Assembly (NCBI GenBank): GCA_004194705.1 | Contig: SADC01000861.1 | Span: 243,857-307,856, forward strand | Direction of reading: 5' to 3' | Source: Ditylenchus dipsaci | Taxonomy: Eukaryota > Nematoda > Chromadorea > Rhabditida > Anguinidae | DNA: 64,000 nucleotides | Part shown: piece by piece, positions 12,901-24,402 of the stretch | Numbering within the stretch: the first letter of the stretch is position 1 | How the letters are laid out: each line of letters starts with the position of its first letter | Program-made: the position numbers and the translations under genes | Notes under the pieces: generated by a model | What the model saw: only the letters and a program-made list of their open reading frames with translations | Databases searched by the model: none | Told to the model about the DNA's origin: nothing

Positions 12901-14082
12901 TAAAACAATTTGAGCAAAGTTTTAAAAGCGACACACAGTCAACCCCTAATATAATGGCCATGGGCGTAGCCAGGAGGGGGCGGGCTGAGGGGGCTATAGC
13001 CACCCCCCCCCGTCAAGTTTTTCGAAAAATATTGTTAAGCAAAACACTATGAAACTCGAAAACGGTGTAGGGAAAATGACCTCTCGGGGGCTTAAGCCCC
13101 CCCCCCCCCGTCAGATTTTTCTGGCTACGCTTCTGATAATTGCTTTTCTGGAGATCTGACGTCAGGAGTCTTATCCATACAAAGCCCTCATATCGAGAGG
13201 TATTATATTATATTATTATTATATTGGAAGGCTGTTTAATCGAGTTTATCTTGACAAAATTGTCATAAGGGCCGTTATATCGAAGAGGTCGTTATATCGA
13301 GGGTCTAGCTCCTTATTTTTTACTCAAATCCAACGGAATAAAGCCAAAGAAGCCGTTATATCGAAGAGGCAGTTTTATCATGTAGCCATCATATCGAGGC
13401 TTTGACTGTAGCTCGACCATTTTTTACAGTGAGTAAAATTTAAAAATGTACAGTCAACTCTATCGACAACACTCTAAATTTCTATCGATAACACCCTAAA
13501 TTTCGGAGCTATTTGCTGAATGTAATTCGCCAGCCTAGTGCAGAAAATCGCGAAGATTCCGATTTTGACGATTGTTTTTTGTGAAACACCGTATTTTCAT
13601 CATTAAGACCCGCAACTCTCCCAATAGCGAACGCATCTTTTATAAATAAATGTGCGCTATTGGATGAGTTGCCGGTCTAAATGATGAAAATGTAGTGTTT
13701 CACAAAAACAATCAGCGAAATCGGAATCCTTGCGATTTCTTCGCACTAGGCTGGCGAATAAAATTTAGCAGATAGCTCCGAAATTCAGGGTAAAAAGGTG
13801 GATAAAGAAGTAAAAAATGTTGTGAATGTTACCGTATGGTCGCCAATTAGCTAGAACGAAAATGTCATAGGGCAGTAGAAATAGAGCAGCTAATAAGTAG
13901 TTGACTAAAAGGGCAAAAAAGAAAGCCGACACTTTAGGTCGCCACTCTTTCTTTCTAAATACTTTATAGAAGTATATTAGTATAATAGAACAATTGAAAA
14001 TAGAAAATATGTTGCACAAAAAGCTTAGTATAAATTCTCCCAGCACCAAATATTTGTAATATGCTCCAGCTTGCTCAGTCAT
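9935..14082 (-). CDS. serpentine (7TM) receptor, family not assigned
   Basis: A second nematode-style receptor. Exon 1 (14082 to about 13795) starts MTEQAGAYYKYLVLGEF and carries TM1, TM2 and the start of TM3. Exon 12156-12388 carries TM3, ending in SVFFLTLDRI, then NIKYPGGYRS and TM4; one base is missing between LDRI and NIKY. Exon 11795-11972 carries TM5 and the basic loop MWTRRNTSIVAPD, with one more frame break. Exon 10517-10599 is TM6 (NLLTSMAVIVELCFNLIPH), and 9935-10099 is TM7 plus tail, ending in a stop. Borders are GT-AG. The LDR motif fits rhodopsin-like nematode receptors, but I cannot decide between the Sr families. The 3' border of exon 1 is obscured by a MITE fragment at 13449-13795. 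Confidence 0.7.
10649..10894. mobile_element. pogo-type MITE (TACCGTATTTCCTCTAATAG family)
   Basis: TACCGTATTTCCTCTAATAG on the left is matched by CTATTAGAGGAAATACGGTA on the right. The interior is a palindrome with poly-C/poly-G runs. It lies in the receptor intron next to the TM6 exon. Relatives lie at 20187, 41274 and 59554 and at the ends of the 23294 element. Confidence 0.8.
12935..13410. mobile_element. pogo-type MITE with TCGATATA repeats
   Basis: Left end ACAGTCAACCCCTAATATAA, right end ATATCGAGGCTTTGACTGTA. Internal copies of CGTTATATCGAAGAGG. It contains C-rich tracts at 13002 and 13100 that may be a separate insertion. Confidence 0.65.
13449..13795. mobile_element. MITE abutting the TM1-3 exon
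   Basis: Left part ACAGTCAACTCTATCGACAA and ACCCTAAATTTCGGAGCTAT; right part ATAGCTCCGAAATTCAGGGT in inverted sense. The right terminus is truncated where the receptor exon begins, so the element ends inside or at the exon border. Confidence 0.55.
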
Positions 14083-14365
14083 TTTCTGAAATCTTTTTTT
14101 GAGATCTCGGTTTTCAACAAGAATTTAACGCGTCGTGGGAAAACGCTGGTTTTTTTAGCTAACCGTTGATACGATTTGATGAAGCAAAAAATACTGCACC
14201 CTGAAGTGCTTTCCATTGAAATAAAAGGGGTTTTATTTTTTCTTATACTTCCCATCTCAACTCCAAGACCCCAAGCCCTCTGCACCCCGAAGGGGGCGCA
14301 GGGGACTTGAGAGTTAGAGATGCGCACACACACTTACCTTAAACATGATTCCGAGCAAGACTCTT

Positions 14366-16156
14366 GGCTGTACCTCATTTCGTAACGCGCCATTTCGTAA
14401 CAGGTTCATTTGGTAACAAGTTCATTTGGTAACAGGTTCATTTTGGTAACAGGTTCATTTCGTAATGAGCTAATTTCGTAACAAATGGTTTTGTAACGCG
14501 AGATTTTGTAACAAATTTTTTCGTAATGCGAGATTTCGTAACAAACATTTTCGTAACAGTGATACTAAGACTTTACCTAATTTGATTTAATCTAATTCAC
14601 AACTTTTTTCAAACAACAGGGGGACCAAGCCAGTTTTTTTAGTTTTTTTTCGAAATTTTTCAGATTGTGTCCGAACCATCCCAAATTACTTAAGCCATCC
14701 GTAATTTACTCCAAAACATCCCAAATTGCTGAAACCACCCAAATCATCCCAAATCATCCAAAGCATCTAAAAGCACCTCACGCTCTCCGAACCCCGTTAA
14801 GCACCTAGTGACCAGTACCCGGGACTGATTGCATCCAGAGGGGTTCGAACCAGCAACCTTTGTGGTGAGTATATGGACCTCTACACCACTCAAACACTCA
14901 AAATTATAATAAAATCAAAAGTATGCGCCCAGGTGGATTCGAACCAGCAAGCTCTACATCACCACTTATAATCGCTCAGAACTCCATCCGAGGGACATCC
15001 AGAGGGACGAACCAAACCAAGTGGTCGTCCACTTGGATCAAAATTTTTTGTTCACGTTTTCAGGTTCTAAAACAATTTTTCTGCACTGATTCGAGTATGC
15101 TGAAGATGGTTTGACAGTGGTAAAATCACGTTTTACAAGAAATTTTTAAGTTATTGCGAATTGTTGATTTATCAAAATCAATCGTTAGCAATAACTCAAA
15201 AATTTCTCGGTAAAACGTGATTTTACCACTGTCAAACCATCTTCAGGATGCTCGAATTAGTGCAGAAAATTTGTTTTGGAACCCGAAAACGTGAAAAAAG
15301 AATTTTTGATTTAAGTGGACGACCACTTGGTTTGGTCACACTGCATGATGGGTTGTTAGTAATTCTAAGGGTTGGTTTAGGTTGCTGGTTCGAATCCACC
15401 TGGGCGCATTCCTTATTTTAATATAATTTCAGATATAAAAGCAAGCATTTGATTTTTCAGGTCATTTGGGTGAATGTAGCCCTACTCTGGAGTTACCTGG
15501 ATATCAACCTGTCCAGGTGGTAGCCGCCCCAGGTTTGGGGTTGGGTAGGTGAAATCGTACTTTTGGTCTTAACAAGCCCAATTCCTCCCAAATTTTTTAG
15601 TTTGAAAAAATGGATTCTTTTTATTTAAACTACCTTTTTTATTTTTAGGCCATCCAGGTGGATATCCACCTGACCAGGTGGTACCTTGAAGTTGGAGTGT
15701 GTAAAATCGCAATTTCGGACTTAATAAACCCAATTCCTCACACAATTTTAAGTTGGAAAAAATGGTTATTTTTCATTTTAAAGAAATTTTTTTTCATGTT
15801 TGGGTTAGGTTTGGGACTATTAAGGCAGTTTGAGGGTATTTGGGTCGGTTTGCGATGGTTTTGGGTGTTTGGACACAAAATAAAAAATTTAAAAAACCTA
15901 AAAAACTGCCTTGGTCCCCCTGTTGTTTGAAAAAAGTTGTAAATTAGACCAAATTGAATTAGGTAGTAGCCTTGAAATCACTGTTACGAAAATGTTTGTT
16001 ACGAAATCTCGTGTTACGAAAAAAATTGTTACGAAACGAATCTGTTACGAAATCTTGCGTTACGAAAAAAATGTTACTAACTGAACCTGTTAGGAAATGA
16101 ACTTGTTACCAAATGAACCTGTTACGAAATGGCGCGTTACGAAATGAGGTACAGCC
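14366..16156. mobile_element. 1.8-kb palindromic element with TTTCGTAAC arrays and 8-bp target duplication
   Basis: Termini GGCTGTACCTCATTTCGTAA and its inverse GAAATGAGGTACAGCC are flanked by the direct repeat AGACTCTT (14358-14365 and 16157-16164). Each outer arm holds about ten degenerate copies of TTTCGTAACA. Inside are inverted copies of the CAACAGGGGGACCAAG motif (14618, 15905), tRNA-like B-box stretches (GGTTCGAATCC), and a central hairpin near 15150-15190. No transposase is visible. An 8-bp duplication is compatible with hAT or Merlin mobilisation. Confidence 0.75.
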
Positions 16157-16164
16157 AGACTCTT

Positions 16165-17279
16165 GAATAAAAAGGCATTTAGAGGTTCTTTTGCCCAGCT
16201 CCAGTGACCAAAACATGCCAAAACAGGCAAATGGTCGAAATTTCAAAATGCCCAAAACTCAATTTTTTATTAACCAGAACTTTAAAATATTGTATTTTTT
16301 GAGCTTCTGAGGCAATTCTATGTCGATATAGGGTGTTTGGAAACACTTTAAAAAAATTTCATTTGAGGGGGGTGGGGGGTATACTCCGGTAGGGTCGAAA
16401 TTTTCATTAAATTTCCATGAATATTAATGTACGTTTTTTAACCCGGAATCTCATCTTCAAGAATATATTCGTAGGGCCGACATATGTGTTCAAGGATCGA
16501 AACAGAACCGGCACGGTCCGGTCTGGTCGGACGTCCCGCGGACCGGCCCGTGCACACCCCTAGCCAGAAACATCACAAACAAAGACGTTGGCATACTTTT
16601 TTTATCCTCGGAAAAAAAGTTTTAGGTACCCCAAAATGACTGGGCGGAGGAAAGAGGGTAGTGTGATTTGGTAATTATACCGCTCTATCTTGAAAGGGGG
16701 AGTGGAGAAGTCTTTTCTATACGTAGGAAAGTCGAAAATTCTCATAGCTTCAATATTTACAAAAAGAATTTACAAGTAAAAGAATAAAAAAACAAAGTTT
16801 ACTGTTTAAGTATTGAGCATCTCCGCCTTCTTGGTGCTTTATCAGAGCAGTCTTGGCGGTATTGTGGCCTCTTCTAATTTAAATTTTAATTAAAAATTCA
16901 ATTTTTCGAAGAAGCTCTAGACTTTAGCTAAGAATATGTCTTCTTTGAGAAAATACGTAAATACTTATTGCTAATACTATTTTTGCCTCTTATAAATCAC
17001 TCGAATTACGAATTTTTTGAAGTTCAACCAAAAAATGATGATGGATCTATCATAGTAAGGCTTTACTACAACGCTTTTGAGCAGTTTTAGTTCTGAGAAA
17101 ATTCCGAATTTAGCATGTTGATACAGGTCAACATGTCACCTTGTGAATCTCGTTGTTATAGCGATCGTTAGAAAAAAAGTTTAACTCAAAAGTTTGTTTC
17201 ACGGAAATAAAATTTCTGGTTCGCAAAAGTTGTTAACTTAAAAAAATCCGGGAACTGAATTTTAACTGAATTTAGTAAT
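16165..17279. other. intergenic; one GC-rich palindrome
   Basis: Mostly unclassified AT-rich sequence. A GC-rich stretch at 16500-16560 contains nested inverted units of CGGTCCGGTC and GACCGG, resembling the interior of a small MITE. No exon seen. Confidence 0.4.
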
Positions 17280-17325
17280 ACACTAGTTTCCAGGGCCGGG
17301 CGCGCTGCGCGCGCCCTCGTTTTTT
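17280..17325 (-). repeat. GC hairpin, possible Helitron 3' terminus
   Basis: The minus strand reads a hairpin GGGCGCGCGCAGCGCGCCC, then about a dozen bases, then CTAG followed by T. This is the layout expected of a Helitron 3' end (hairpin, CTRR, insertion before T). A second copy of the hairpin core sits at 18337-18355 without an obvious CTRR. Confidence 0.35.
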
Positions 17326-17639
17326 TTCGTTTTCATTTTTGTAGTCGCTAAATTTTTGTAGTTGCTTTCATCCCATTGATTCTATTAATTGTTGGATTTA
17401 TTCAGCTGGGCGGGTCGATTCTACTGCATGAATAGATTCGAATTGGCTGAAGCTTTAATTTTCGGAATCAAAAAAACAGTTAATTCTTTATAGTATTAAT
17501 TCAAAGTATTAAATCATTGGGATCAACGCGGCCAGTCGGATCCATTTTTCACCCAGTTAAGTCGATCCGAACATTCAAGACAGACCAACCAGAAAAATCG
17601 ATTAAATTTGTTGGATTGATCTAACCAACTCAACCACCA

Positions 17640-19270
17640 ACTCAGTTGGATCGATAAGGACATCTGGATTGATAAGGACAGTTGGATCGATAAGGATCGA
17701 CAGTTGGATCGATAAGATAAGGCCAGTTGGATCGATTCAGCCACTTGAATCAATACACGCAGTTGGAAGAATACACCCCGTTGGATCGAAAGATCCACAT
17801 CAATCAAAACACTTTGTTGGATCAATCCATCCAGTTGGATCGATACAGCCAGTTGGATCGACCCATTTTGCCTATGTAATATGACCCGGTTTAATCGAAG
17901 TCAATCGAAACGTCCTCAGGATGATTGGTGGCTGAAGAGCAGAGGCCTGAGAAGGATGTAGGCTGGATTGTATGATGTATTCTATAATTTGGCGGATTGG
18001 ATGTTGGATTATAATGGCTAAATAAATCGATACATATACATATCGACATACATATCGATTCATGCAAAAAAATCATTGCATCCAATCCTAATCTATCCAT
18101 ACAAAGCCAGACCGATCCAGCCAGTTGGCTCCACTTAATCGATTCAGACAGTTCGTTTGTGATGGTTAAAAATGATTGGAGGTTTCGGAGCGAATTAATC
18201 AATCTAATTAATTGAACTGATTCGCATAAATATGACGTCGATGCGTATTTCGTGCTGATCCATGATTTGATGACCATTATATGATAATATTATGTATCCA
18301 GATGTCGAGCGATGTAAACCATTGATACCATTTTTACGCGGCGCGCTGCGCGCGCCGTTGACTGCCTTCTTTAGTTAAAAGAAGAAATTTGTAATCGAAT
18401 ACTTGAATTGATTCACACAGATTGAACCGATCCACATTTAAATCAATTCAACTATATGAATCGAGTCAATTGAGTCGATTTAACCAGACACGATTGCTCA
18501 CCACAGCTCACCACGATTGCTTAACATAGTGATTGCCAGTTCGACCGATCCAGACAGTTGGATCGAATCAGCAAGTTGGATCCATAGGGACAGTTGGATG
18601 CGCCAGTTGGATAGATAGGGACAGTTAAATAGATACGCCAGTAGGATACATACGGACAGTTGGATCAATACAGTCTGTTGGATTGATCAATCCAGTTGTA
18701 TCGATGTAACCAGTTGTATCGATCCATCCAGTTGAACCGATCCATCCAGTTGGACCGATCCATCCAGTTGGATCGATCCATCCAGTTGGATCGATCCATC
18801 CAGTTGAATCGATCCATCCAGTTGGATCGATCCATCCAGTTGAATCGATCCATCCAGTTGGATCAATCCATACAGTTGAATCGATCATCCAGTTGGATCG
18901 ATCCATCCAGTTGGATCGATCCATCCAGTTGAATCGATCCATCCAGTTGGATCAATCCATACAGTTGAATCGATCCATCCAGTTGGATCGATCCATCCAG
19001 TTGGATCGATCCATCCAGTTGAATCGATCCATCCAGTTGGATCGATCCATCCAGTTGAATCGATACAACCAGTTGAATCGATACAACCAGTTGGATCAAT
19101 CCATCCAGTTGAATCGATACAACCAGTTGGATAGATCCATCCAGTAAACTCGATACAGCCAGTTGGATCCATCCATACAGTTGGATCAATCCATCCTGTT
19201 GGATAGATCCATCTAGTAAACTCGATCCATCCAGTTGGATCAATACAGCCAGTTGGATTGACTACACCGA
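17640..19270. repeat. 18-bp minisatellite, CCATCCAGTTGGATCGAT unit
   Basis: Regular from about 18655 to 19260, degenerate from 17640 to 17870 and 18530 to 18655. The unit is CCATCCAGTTGGATCGAT with GGATCG/GAATCG and CATCC/TACAACC variants. Because 18 is a multiple of 3, several frames on both strands stay open (DRSIQL, WIDPTG and SIQLDG repeats); these are not considered genes. Confidence 0.9.
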
Positions 19271-20186
19271 TCAAATTGTTTCAACCATTTGGATCGATTC
19301 ATCCAGATGAAGTGATTTAAATGTTTGGATTGATTCAATCTTGATGGATCGATCCAACTGGATGAACAGATTCAGATTGGCTGAATTGATTTAATTATTT
19401 AAATCGAAACCAACCATTTCGATCCAAACAATAAAAACGATTCAACCAACCCGAACCTGTTCATCCAATTCAAACGATCCATCCAGATTGAATCGATGCA
19501 AACATTTAAATCAATTCAACTGGATGAACCAACTCAAATGATTGAATCAAACAAAATCGATCCACCAAAAAAACTCGGAGCAGACACGACCGCTCGCCAC
19601 ACCACACAACCTAAGAATGAATGAATTGACCGAATCATTTGCTTATATACCCCAAACGAAAAAAATATTTTGGGTCTCGAAAAGAAATGTTTTTTGAACG
19701 CAATGTTGTCCGGACTGACACACACACACACATGTCGTCATTAGTAGAGGGGATTGAATCAAACACTAATTAAATACCATAAAATTTATTGATTTCTAAT
19801 GGCTAGCTTTGAAAAACAGTTCGAGCTGACTATTTGAAAATTTAGATTTTTTCATTCTTATCATCACTCTTTTATTTAAATTTTTTCTCTCAGTCTCAAT
19901 TTTAGCCCCCTCCCTTCACCTCAAGTTTGTCCCGCCTGTTGAAAATTTATGGGATTCTCAAGTCGAAAAATATTGTATATGTCACACTGTGGTGATTTAT
20001 TGAATAAGTGGGTGTGTAAATTTAGAGTGTGATGTTCACACAATATTTTAAATTTGCACACAATATTTTATTAGAAAAATAAAAAGCAATAGCTCAAATA
20101 TATTCAAACCAAATAGGAAAAAGATGGAATGAAAAAGTTATTAGAAAAATGGGGTGTTGCTAAAACAATGCTTACAAACAAGCAGC
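19271..20186. other. degenerate satellite flank, then intergenic
   Basis: Decayed satellite-like GATTGAATCGAT words run to about 19560. A CA run lies at 19720-19733. No gene is seen after that. Confidence 0.45.
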
Positions 20187-20351
20187 TACCGCATTTATTC
20201 TAATAGAAGGCCAGTCTCTAATACAAGGCTACCCCTAGGGCCAAAACTAGAGGGTAAACTAAGTTTTATCTCATTTTTAACACAAAGCCAAAACATTTTT
20301 TGGATGTTCAAAAATAGAATGCCATGGCTTTCTATAAGAATAAATACGGTA
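20187..20351. mobile_element. pogo-type MITE
   Basis: TACCGCATTTATTCTAATAG on the left and AAGAATAAATACGGTA on the right, with CCCCTAGGGCC near the centre. Non-coding. Confidence 0.7.
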
Positions 20352-20389
20352 TTTCACAGATTTATGTGATAGATACGGACAAAAAGAAA

Positions 20390-21550
20390 CTCTCGATATA
20401 AGGCCATCTCATAACGAATTTCTTAGGTTTTGACTGAAATTAGGCAAATCTTAACCTCTATATAAGGTTGTTCGATATGAGGCCACTCTCGCTATAAGGC
20501 CGTCTTTTTTCCATATCCGACTGCAATAAGTACTCTAGATAAGTGAGATTTCTTATTAGATACTGTGGATACAGTGGATATACAGATAATACCAAATCAG
20601 AAAAAAATACGGAAAACGGAGCGGTATGGAGGTTTGAAGATGTTCTCGCCATTTTGTTCTTCCCAGTCACACCGACACATTAGATAAATCCTTTTATCAA
20701 GAGCGAAAAAGAAATTAAAAACAAGCTCAACACACATATTTTTTACCATTTTAATCAATTGCTGATTGTGTTATTGTTATGGCTGGGATAAAAGATTGTG
20801 GTTTACAGTGATGTGCGCAGCTCCGCTCTTGGCTCCGAGCGCTCCTGCTGCGAGCCAAGAGCCAGAGCGGGAGCCAAAATTATGGAGCAGGAGGTTTCTC
20901 TTTTGGTTTCTCTTTATTGTGATGGTCATATGCATGAAATCGAAAATTAAGGCAGTTGCTGACAGTAAAGCAGTGCTGGAAACGGTTGCAATAGACTGCT
21001 CGATACTTTTTGATCCTAGTAGTGACTTAACCTGCTAAAATGGACTAAAAATAGGGTGTGTAGCCAGTGGGAATCGAGCCTGAGAGTTCAAAATATTCGC
21101 TCCTCGGTGTGCACCCCGCCTTTAACGAAATATAAAAACTCGGTAAATTCCAAGTAGAAACGGATTTCAACACACTTTCAAGAATATTGTGGAAATTTTC
21201 AAAAATATAGTTATATATAAGCACTGCTCTTGGCTCCGAGCGCTCCTGCTCCGAGCCAAGAGCCTGAGCAGGAGCCAAAATTTTGAAGGTAGGAGCCAAG
21301 AGCCAGAGCAGGAGCCAAAAATTTTGGGGCAGGAGCCAAGAGCCAGAGCAGGAGCCAAAAAATTTCGGGCAGGAGCCAAGAGCCAGAGCAGGAGCCGAAA
21401 TTTTCGGGAGCACATCACTGCTCGATACAAGGCCATCTTACAAAAACTCACGGTAAACAACTTTCGATATAAGGCCACTCTTTATAAAAGGTCACTCTCA
21501 ATATAAGGCAACCTTGAACCAGTCCCCAGGTTGACCTTATATCGAGAGTG
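20390..21550. mobile_element. pogo-type composite repeat with GCTCC-rich core
   Basis: Ends carry CTCTCGATATAAGGCCATCT and, inverted, TTGACCTTATATCGAGAG. Several further CGATATAAGGCC copies lie inside each arm. The middle contains five or more copies of AGCCAAGAGCCAGAGCAGGA. ORFs here are translations of that repeat and are not annotated as genes. Confidence 0.6.
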
Positions 21551-23293
21551 AAATGTATTCTAAAACCCGAAATTCGAAAACAATCGACGCTTTTCAATTT
21601 ATTTAACCTTGCTTTCTTAATTTTTCACGAAAAAACAATAAAAAAAACTCTTAAAAATTACTTAAACAAAAAAAAGTGATAAATTTGAATCGCCATGGGC
21701 AGCGGCACGACGTCAGTTGGTCATTTCTTACCGGCGGCCTGACACTGTTCCACTTTCTGCAACCTCAACACCTCCAAAAGTTCAGATATGCTACTATGTC
21801 AGTAGATGTAGACTGCTTGCAAACCTACTTCAACTTATTGCTTACGTTTGCTAATCACGTCTTTTTCTCACATTCTGTTTGGTGTTCTGTGAATAAATTG
21901 TTCTCACATGTAGTCTCACATTTTTTCAATAATATTTTATAACTTCTGCAGTTTTTTTTCAGCCAAAGTTGACAAACATTTTAAGTGTTTAAAATACAAT
22001 TTTTCGTATTTAGAATATAAAGAAATCTGATTGGTTGCTCTAGTTAAAAAATTGTAAAAATTCTGAATTTAGAGGTCGTTTTTGAAAAAGCTAAAAATTT
22101 TGCCGGTAATACCCCGGGTCTCAACACAGTGGCACACGTTTGTGTAAAAATGGGGCCAATATACCAAGACTCTTTACTGCAGAATCGTGTCTTTTTCAAA
22201 ATCAGGTAAAATCAGAATGGCTACGAAAAGGTGTGCTTTCAAGAACTTGTAAAAATCTTTTATAGAAAAACAGGATACCACAAAACCTTTATTTAAAAAA
22301 AGTAAACGTATGCATAACACAATCTGATATTTTTTTATTTGTTTGTGCTAAGGCACAACTTAGAAGGTCGACTGTAGTAGGGAAAACATATAGAAGTAAG
22401 CTTTAAAGTAAGCTAGTAAACGCACGCTTTTCTACTCTGTGTATAAGCACAAGCCAAAAAAGCAGCAGGAAGGAATCAAGTCTTGACTACGGCTAAAAGT
22501 TCTGCTCTGTGTGTATTTCTATGTCTATTTAGACCCGTGAGTTCCAGTCAGTGTTCATTTGGTAATTAGTTGTGACTTGCTCCCAATCAGGCCAGTATCT
22601 AGCTAGAAAGTTGTCTTATTATTATTATGTCGGAAATCTTTTATTGAAAAAGGTGTTACCTTTTACTCTCTCACAAAACTCTTCCAGATTGGCACATTTC
22701 TCTTTTATAAACCGTTTTTGGGGCGTGTCAAATGGCAAGTATAAGATCAATGTCAGATTACTGAAAACTGCGGCATCCACCTGCAGAAAAAATTACTAAT
22801 CCGATTAATCTTAAAAAAAACAACTGACTTTTGTCGCTTTAAAGCCTGTGAAGTAGTGTTGAGTGCCAAGATAATTCGAAAGTGCAAGAAGATCTGGAAT
22901 TGGATTAACAAGCTAACGTTTTTGACGCTGTTGGCCTCTCTTTTCACGTTAAATTTACTGTGGGCTATGCCATAATGTTGTTGATTTACACCCACGCTTT
23001 TTATTATGTATTCGCTAACTAACCTTGCTCAGATATACGGCTAATATCTTCTTTAGAGTGTTGACCAATATAACTGTTTTCAATTTTTTTGGTCACCTTA
23101 AATTCAGAAAATTGCATAAAAGTTATGGCTCTATATGTGTTCGAGCGTTTCTTGGTCCACCCTGTTGTTTTTTCGGCACAATTTTTTTTTTTCAAAATGT
23201 TTTACTTTTTAGGCTTCATGATAAGGCAAGGGCAGGCCAGTGTATGTTGAAACAGACTCAAACACCCTCGAACACATATAGAGCCAAACTTAT
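21551..23293. other. intergenic; no convincing exon
   Basis: Holds one diverged CTTGGTCCACCCTGTTGTT motif at 23151 (Merlin-type TIR relative). The missing C-terminal exons of the FAXC-like gene were looked for here on the minus strand and not found. Confidence 0.35.
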
Positions 23294-24392
23294 TACCGTA
23301 TTACCTCTAATGAGAGACTATGTCCTATTAAGAGCCCATGTCCTAATAAGAGCTCCCCCCTTTCATAAAAACTGTATTTTTTTGCTGGCTTTTTTTTGCA
23401 GATCGCAATTTTTATTGTCGTAATTTTTTGGTGTAATCTAAGTGTAATCTGAGTGTATCGCAAACTACGGAAGTGGCTCTGAAGAGGAAAGCGAACAAGT
23501 CAGGATTGTCTCCGAAGGCGAAAACGAGTAAGGCAAAGCAACACGAAAGCAAAAGTCTTACTCTGCGGAATTCAAACTGAAAATCATCAAGTTTGCAAAG
23601 GACAACGATAAAGCGAAAGCCGCCGTCAAGTTTGGAGTTGATCGAAAGCAAGTGGTTCCAGGCAGATGCACAAAGTTCATTAAGGTTTACACTTTGAATT
23701 TTGTTTCAGTTTACTTGAAAGTAGTTTAGGCCCCAGATGTCTCGTGGAATGCCTATTCAAAGCGCAGATCAAGAAAAGCTACGACTGATGGATGTCGAAT
23801 GACGCACAGAAAGAATAGACAGCTGGCGGCAATCCGAAAACGCCCTCGATGGATGTCTATCTGCAGTGGATCGTGGACGCGTGGGATTCATTGCCAACAG
23901 AAGCAATTGCAAAGTCGTTCAGGGGTTTGCTTTTTGTTTTCTTTGCAAACCAAGACCTTCCCTATCAGACTGCGGGACTACGATGTCCCATGACGAAGTG
24001 AGGACAACCAAGTGCATTGCTTCAAGGAACACGGTCCGATTCCAATGGACAGTTTGAGCTGATGGAGGCACGCTAGTTGATTCGACAGGCGATGGCTGAA
24101 TCTGAAGAAGTCGACAGTGACGAAGACTAAGAAAATGGGTGCGTAAGCGATGAATTTTTGATCTTTGTAAATGATGATATCAATGATGTTGACCAGAATT
24201 TCACTATATTTGATTATGAGAAAATTTGAATAAAATTTGTTTGGTTTGATGGTGGGGCATGAAATTTTCTTCGGCATCGAGAAATTGAAAAATAAGGCCC
24301 ATGTCCTATCTAGAGCCCATGTGCTAATAAGAGCCCCCTTGGAGGAGGTTGAAAAATAAGAGCCCTGGGCTCTCATTAGAGGTAATACGGTA
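23294..24392 (+). mobile_element. internally deleted pogo-like element (HTH fused to transposase tail)
   Basis: TIRs TACCGTATTACCTCTAATGA and its inverse flank the element, with TA at the ends. The plus strand encodes a Psq-type helix-turn-helix (SAEFKLKIIKFAKDNDKAKA then VKFGVDRKQV, about 23565-23652). It is fused directly to PGRCTKFIK, which in the full-length transposase lies just before the last catalytic Asp. A short intron follows (about 23684-23729), then APDVSWN and a frame-broken tail reading WIVDAWDSLPTEAIAKSF near 23860. The catalytic core is missing. It sits 11 bp from a donor splice site of the FAXC-like gene. Confidence 0.85.
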
Positions 24393-24402
24393 TAAACAGT
24401 AC

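Noticed and set aside
14381..14560. CRISPR-like array of regular repeats
   Set aside because: Repeats are adjacent and degenerate with no spacers; eukaryotic context; they form the arm of a foldback element.
14838..14895. Possible tRNA gene (GGTTCGAACC with flanking box)
   Set aside because: No complete cloverleaf; it lies in a repeated, inverted element.
18625..19274. Open frames of 60-129 codons on both strands
   Set aside because: They are translations of the 18-bp minisatellite; all show the same six-residue repeat.
21045..21506. Overlapping frames of about 100-120 codons on both strands
   Set aside because: Translations of the AGCCAAGAGCCAGAGCAGGA repeat.
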